A DNA stretch of 64,000 bases from contig CM057839.1 in the NCBI GenBank assembly GCA_030068075.1, forward strand, positions 46,900,960 to 46,964,959. Reading direction: 5' to 3'. Source of the stretch: Paguma larvata (Eukaryota; Chordata; Mammalia; Carnivora; Viverridae). Made by a program: the position numbers and the translations under genes. This document shows positions 59,519-64,000 of this stretch, one piece after another; within the stretch, counting starts at the first letter, position 1, and the number at the start of each line of letters is the position of its first letter. The notes beneath the pieces are model-generated. The model did not search any database and had not been told where the DNA came from. It was given only the letters and a program-made list of their open reading frames with translations.

Positions 59519-59725
59519 GGGGTACCTGGGTGGCTTAGTCAGTTAAGCATCCAACTTTGGCTCAGGGTCGTGATCTCACCATTCGTGAGTTGAAGCCCCG
59601 CGTCAGACTCTGTGCTGACAGCTCAGAGCCTGGAACCTCCTTGGAATTCTGTGTCTCCCTCTCTCTGCTTCTCCCTCTCTCCTGCTCTGTCTCTCTCAAA
59701 AAGCAATAAAAAAATTTAAAAAGTA
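59519..59725 (+). mobile_element. Felid SINE
   Basis: GGGGTACCTGGGTGGCTTAGTCAG start. Perfect 14-bp target duplication TTAACTATTAGTTA at 59505-59518 and 59726-59739. Confidence 0.95.
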
Positions 59726-59739
59726 TTAACTATTAGTTA

Positions 59740-60312
59740 ATTAGTATAGTTAAAATTCGTACATTAAGTATATTTTCAAATAACAAATATCTTCAGTATA
59801 GTGTCTTTCTCCATGTCCCCACTACACTCAGAAACCATATCATAAACCAGTAAACACTGCCTAAATTATTTCTAAAGGGATTAATTTTGTTGGCATAAGC
59901 ATTATGTTCTATCCAATCCTGCTTCTTATTAGAATTTATATTTATGCATGCGCCTCTTTTATTTGGTGGTCTTTGATAAGTCACTTCATCATGATGGAAC
60001 TCGTTTTCCTTGCTTGGAATTGAAAACTGGATATACTGATCCCTTTGTGACTCAAGTGTACAATTTTTTTTAATTCCAGTATAATTAGCATCAAAGTATA
60101 CAATTTTTATAGGATTGTATTATATTGAAACAAACGAAATTGCCAATATTCTACTCTCTTTTGACTTACTAATAAAGCAATTAAATGTTTAACTTAATAT
60201 TTTTGGCCTGCTTTTTTATGGACTTGGTCTCATCCAGAAAATTAGAAATGCATCAGGTATTTGCAAGTTTAGAAGATTTTTTTAAACTCTGGAGTCTTTT
60301 AAAAACCCTTTA
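59740..60312. other. Unassigned sequence
   Basis: 60065-60110 (TTTTTTTTAATTCCAGTATAATTAGCAT) resembles a 45-bp stub of an L1 3' end in reverse complement. The rest is not recognised. Confidence 0.35.
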
Positions 60313-60438
60313 GGAAAGGGAATAGGTAGGAAATTTTTTACATCTTTCCCATTCATCCCCTTTTCCTTTTGAATGCATTTCCAAAGCCTGTCTTCCCACA
60401 TATTTTATTAAATTTATTTAAAATATATGCCATATGTC
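60313..60438. repeat. Diverged copy of 56617-56741
   Basis: AGGGAATAGGTAGGAA, ACATCTTTCCCA, CATCCCCTTTTCCTTTTGAA, TTTCCAAAGCCT, TCTTCCCACATATTTT and TTTAAAATATATGCCATAT are shared in order and orientation with 56617-56741, with a handful of substitutions. A truncated SINE begins where the match ends. Confidence 0.9.
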
Positions 60439-60439
60439 T

Positions 60440-60613
60440 ATGACAGAGCATGAGTGGAGGAGGGGTAGAGAGAGAGGGAAACACAGAATTGGAAGCAGGC
60501 TCCAGGCTCTGAGCTGTCAACACAGCGCCCAATGAGGGACTCGAACCCACAAATTGTGAGATTGTGACCTGAGCCGAAGTCACTTAACTGACTGAGCCAC
60601 CCAGGTGCCCCCC
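60440..60613 (-). mobile_element. Felid SINE lacking its tail
   Basis: GACAGAGCATGAGTGGAGGAGGGG through TTAACTGACTGAGCCACCCAGGTGCCCC in reverse complement. The 3' tail (poly-T/TTTATTTATTTTTGAGAG) is missing and no target duplication is seen, so the left side was lost by deletion or recombination. Confidence 0.92.
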
Positions 60614-60914
60614 AACAATGTTTTATACACAGAATTTTAATAGCTTTTGCAATGGAGGTAAACACATACCCATTATTTACTATCAAGTGTTTGTGTTCCT
60701 GAGAGAATTGAGGGTATTTAATTCCCCTAAAAATTGTATATTTGTCCTTGTACTGTAGCAAATATGTATGTAAGAAATACACATTTTAAAGGTAATCTTC
60801 AACTTAAGGATTTAAAAAAATAATCATAAACCAAATTAGTATACTTCAAATCAGTACATTTAATTATACGTTTGGACAGAACAATTTCCTTATAACAACT
60901 GACTCTATACTAGG
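60614..60914. other. Unassigned sequence
   Basis: Nothing was recognised. Confidence 0.4.
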
Positions 60915-61260
60915 AGCGATGTGTTAATATGCTCACTAATGCACATGTGAGGGGTGGCGACCTCAAACTTCAAAAGTTATGTTCCTCTAAAGACAGCGTT
61001 CTTGTGTGGAGCCTGGTGAAAACGTTCCGTCGGTTACCCATGGTGATCAGCTGTGTTACGTTCCATTTTGACAGCTGTTGTTTACAGGGACAGGGATCTC
61101 CAGAAAAGCAGACCCTTCGACTCACTTCTATCTTATCTATCAGTGGGTTTTGAGTAGCGTCAAGAAAGCAAGTCTTGTGATGCAGTAAGTGAGAAGAGCG
61201 ATGTATTAGCTAATGAGCATTTTACGAGGGGCCTAAGTTTAAATGACCGCCCATATATTT
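60915..61260. other. Unique CpG-bearing islet, candidate regulatory element
   Basis: About ten CpG fall in 345 bp, against very few in the surroundings, and there is no repeat signature. It includes E-box-like CAGCTG (twice, near 61047 and 61071), a forkhead-like TGTTTAC near 61078 and a homeodomain-like GCTAATGAG near 61209. A 74-codon frame (60929-61153) shows no domain. A regulatory role is an inference from composition only. Confidence 0.25.
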
Positions 61261-64000
61261 ACAGATCTTCTGTTACAAGATTGATGTGAAAATTTCACAG
61301 GATTGTTAGGCATCACTTTCTTTATGGTTAGGTAAATGTGATAAGGTTTATAATTTTTGAAATATAATATGTAGTATTTGTTATTAAAGTCTGCATCTAT
61401 AGGCATATATGTAAAAAATGTGATATATTAAATACATACACAATATACATTGTTAACATATTATAGGATGTATACATTTATCTTATGGAAAATTTATTTT
61501 TCTCACTTTTTATTACAGGTTGGTGAATAATCGACTACCCATAGGCCTTTCTATAGAGTTATATTTCATAAATGGCTACATTTCCCTGGGAATTATCCAT
61601 TAAAAGTCAGATCTTACAAGTTCAACAACACTGAAGTGTGATTTATAAAAATTTCATGCTCCTGGGTAGATTCTAGTATTAGATTCAAATAATCACTAAA
61701 GGGCTGTGTTACTGCAGATACAATTTTAAACAAAGCAGTATCCCTATGTCTGAAGGATTTCTTTTTTTACCTAGCCACTTTCATGAATCTGCCTCTGGTG
61801 CACATAAGATGAATCTCTCTTTGATCCTAAGAGTGAAATTCAATAGCGTCTGAAAATATGAAGTCTCAAACATCTACTGTTTCTTATCAGATGGATTTAT
61901 TTCTTTAATCTATTTGCAATTGTTTCTTTGGATTTTACATATAATAAACAACTTTATGCTACATGAATGTTTGTGCTACGTGAATGTTTTCTTAGGACAA
62001 TCTTAATTGTCATAATTTAGTTATAAGGAATGGAATTTATTAAGTGACTTAAATTATCTTTCCATGAGGAAAATAAACAAAAATCCACATCAATAGAGTT
62101 CATTTAACACACTTCTACTAAAAATGCATAGCTATATAGGATCATTTTTTATTTATATATATTTTTTGCTACCAAATTAAAGTATTTTTCTGTTCAAATC
62201 ATTTATTTGCTAACTGAAGGGGAACTTTTAGAATTTAGGAAGGAAAGAAAATACATAGAACTAACTCCTTGGGTCTTTGGTATTTTCTGACTTGAAAAAT
62301 TTCAAGAGTATGTCCAGATACATAGAACTTACTTTTATGTTTGGCTTATATAAAGGTTTCTTCTAAGAACTAACACATTTAAAAAATAATTTGTATCCTA
62401 TGTCATTAAGACATGAAATTATATCTCCCCAAATTAAGTTTGAGAGAGGCTAGGGAAGTGTAGGGGAAATTCTCCCTTTTAACATCCTTTTCCATTTTAG
62501 AGTAGATAATTTAGACTAGGTCACAACATCACTTTACTCTTTGGACTCCTCTAAAACAAGGTGTGTCATCACACAGCCCAAGAACACGAGGGCGTTCATT
62601 ACAAGCGTAACTACCAAGATTATATTATGACAAACAATTAAACTATATATTTATATAGTTTATTCCAAATTGGTCCTAATAAGCTACTGCCCACGTCTTT
62701 TCATAAGTATTGATTCACGCTCTCTAAAATTCAGAGGCAACTTGTGATAGCACATTCAGTTCAAAAAAATCTTACAGAAATGGTATACCATCTTTCCATT
62801 AAAAAAAAATCCTTCTAGGTACTGAAAGAATTATATTCATCTCTTAGATGAAACTGCTATAGGAAACACGAGCTTTCTGGAAATTATAAGAATTTATAAT
62901 ACAGAATCGCCGTGGATACTGCAAAAATATTTTTATATTTATTTGTCAGATGCCTCTCTTATACCTGTCAATATGGTTTTATGCTGAAATTCACCTCCTG
63001 AACTTCACCCATTTCTCTCTTCTGGACCATTTTTTCTCTAATTCATGCGGGCTTACCTGCTTCAGATCCCTGCCATTCACTCTCCCATGTATACCGCATA
63101 GATCTCTCTACAACCTCCATTCTGTCATCTAGTTAAACTCAGTAAGTTCCTCCTCCTCTTACTGAGACCTCACTTCTCTGCCTCTGTGATTAATGCTGCC
63201 CTTGGTTCACTCCCTCAGGACCATATGTTGTGAACATTATACAAAATTAGCAGCTTCGGGGTCCCTTAGTGAAAGGCCTGGAGCAGTAAACCCAAAGGAG
63301 AATACACTGCTTACAAAAATCCAAGAGGCCCACTAGGTAGTGTGCCTCTTATTGGCTGTATTAGACAACAAATGTCACCACTTACTTTTTACCTTAGAAG
63401 GGGTACCACTGGACTTACAGAAATTTCACTGAAGCAGAAAGTCCCTGAATACTCGTCAGATTTGTTTCCTACCCTCTGACGTACACATATTTTACCAACA
63501 ATGCTACAATATATGCATGTTATTTCTTTGGAGAATACTAAATGGATTTTCGTAGCAGAAGTGGTTCTAACGGAAGAGACTCTTAAGGATGAGCTTTCTG
63601 AATTGTTTCAGGGTTTTCTCGAATTCTGATATCGTTATTCTAATCTAATTAGTTTTAAAGGCACTAATAGCACTATTCCCAGTGGCAAAGGGGTCACTGA
63701 CTCTCAATGTCATGATGTGGCAAGAGATATGCAAACTATCAGTATTGGATATTTCTGATCATATATTTATATAAAGCAATGTTCTTGGTCACCTTATATT
63801 TGATAACAAACATATTTTAGCTAAACTAATGAGTTTCAAGATATCCGCTGGTTACTGCTAACTTTTTGAATTCTCTCACTTGATTGGATTCACACCACTC
63901 CTAGTAGAATCATTAGTTACGTTAATGAAAGCTATAAATGTCAGGATTATACTCTGAAATTTAACTACCATGTCTTCTAAATACTGTCTGGCACTCCCGT
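61261..64000. other. Unassigned AT-rich sequence
   Basis: No SINE, L1 or LTR is recognisable in this last 2.7 kb, the longest repeat-poor stretch of the window. 62940-63330 is pyrimidine-rich and could be an old L2-like fragment, but I cannot confirm it. No gene is supported. Confidence 0.4.

Noticed and set aside
1..64000. Bacterial or phage gene clusters, operons, or a new defence system
   Set aside because: The sequence is vertebrate: SINEs, L1, MaLR LTRs, CpG depletion, no dense coding and no ribosome binding sites.

Overview
This window looks like about 64 kb of nuclear DNA from a cat-like carnivore (Feliformia, most likely a felid). The main evidence is about 28 copies of a tRNA-derived SINE whose 5' end reads GGGGCGCCTGGGTGGCTCAG (or the reverse complement) and whose tail is a CT-rich stretch followed by AATAAA(C/T)ATTAAAA. 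This is the felid form of the carnivore SINEC family; I see no copies of the dog-type form. The background is AT-rich and CpG-poor. I find no convincing protein-coding exon chain, no RNA gene and no CRISPR array. The longest open frames (up to 140 codons) are chance frames or run through repeats. I read it as intergenic or deep intronic gene-desert sequence built from layers of transposable elements.

Layout. 0-6 kb: an old MLT1-type LTR split by a SINE, a hAT-like MITE, and a nearly full-length Tigger1 DNA transposon (3002-5243, minus strand) that lacks the front of its transposase and carries a SINE. 6-13 kb: a Tigger-type MITE, a second hAT-like copy, a short L1 3' end and mostly unassigned DNA. 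13-20 kb: abutting SINEs, two more MLT1 LTRs (one with a SINE in it) and a MER20 element. 22-32 kb is the most complex part: a candidate solo LTR with 4-bp target duplications, two solo LTRs of one betaretrovirus-like (class II) family in opposite orientation with perfect 6-bp target duplications, and three successive plus-strand L1 copies, one of them split by one of those LTRs. 32-51 kb: MLT1 pieces, SINEs, an L1 3' end, MIR-like remnants and long unassigned AT-rich stretches. 51.8-55.2 kb: a rearranged minus-strand L1 region with an inverted ORF2 piece, an ORF1/5'UTR part, two SINEs that used the same target site, and a 66-bp templated insertion. 55-64 kb: L1 3' sequence, microsatellites, SINEs and a CpG-rich unique islet.

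No genes act together here. The content is a record of insertions, and the nested duplications give their relative order: ancient MLT1, MER20, Tigger and L1M copies first, then younger carnivore L1s and the class II LTRs, then SINEs. Three short unique stretches (about 12.78-13.34, 48.95-49.24 and 60.92-61.26 kb) hold more CpG than their surroundings and no recognisable repeat. They are the best places to look for conserved regulatory elements or an unrecognised exon. Nothing seen supports a novel molecular system. All repeat family names come from recall of consensus features, not from a database search.
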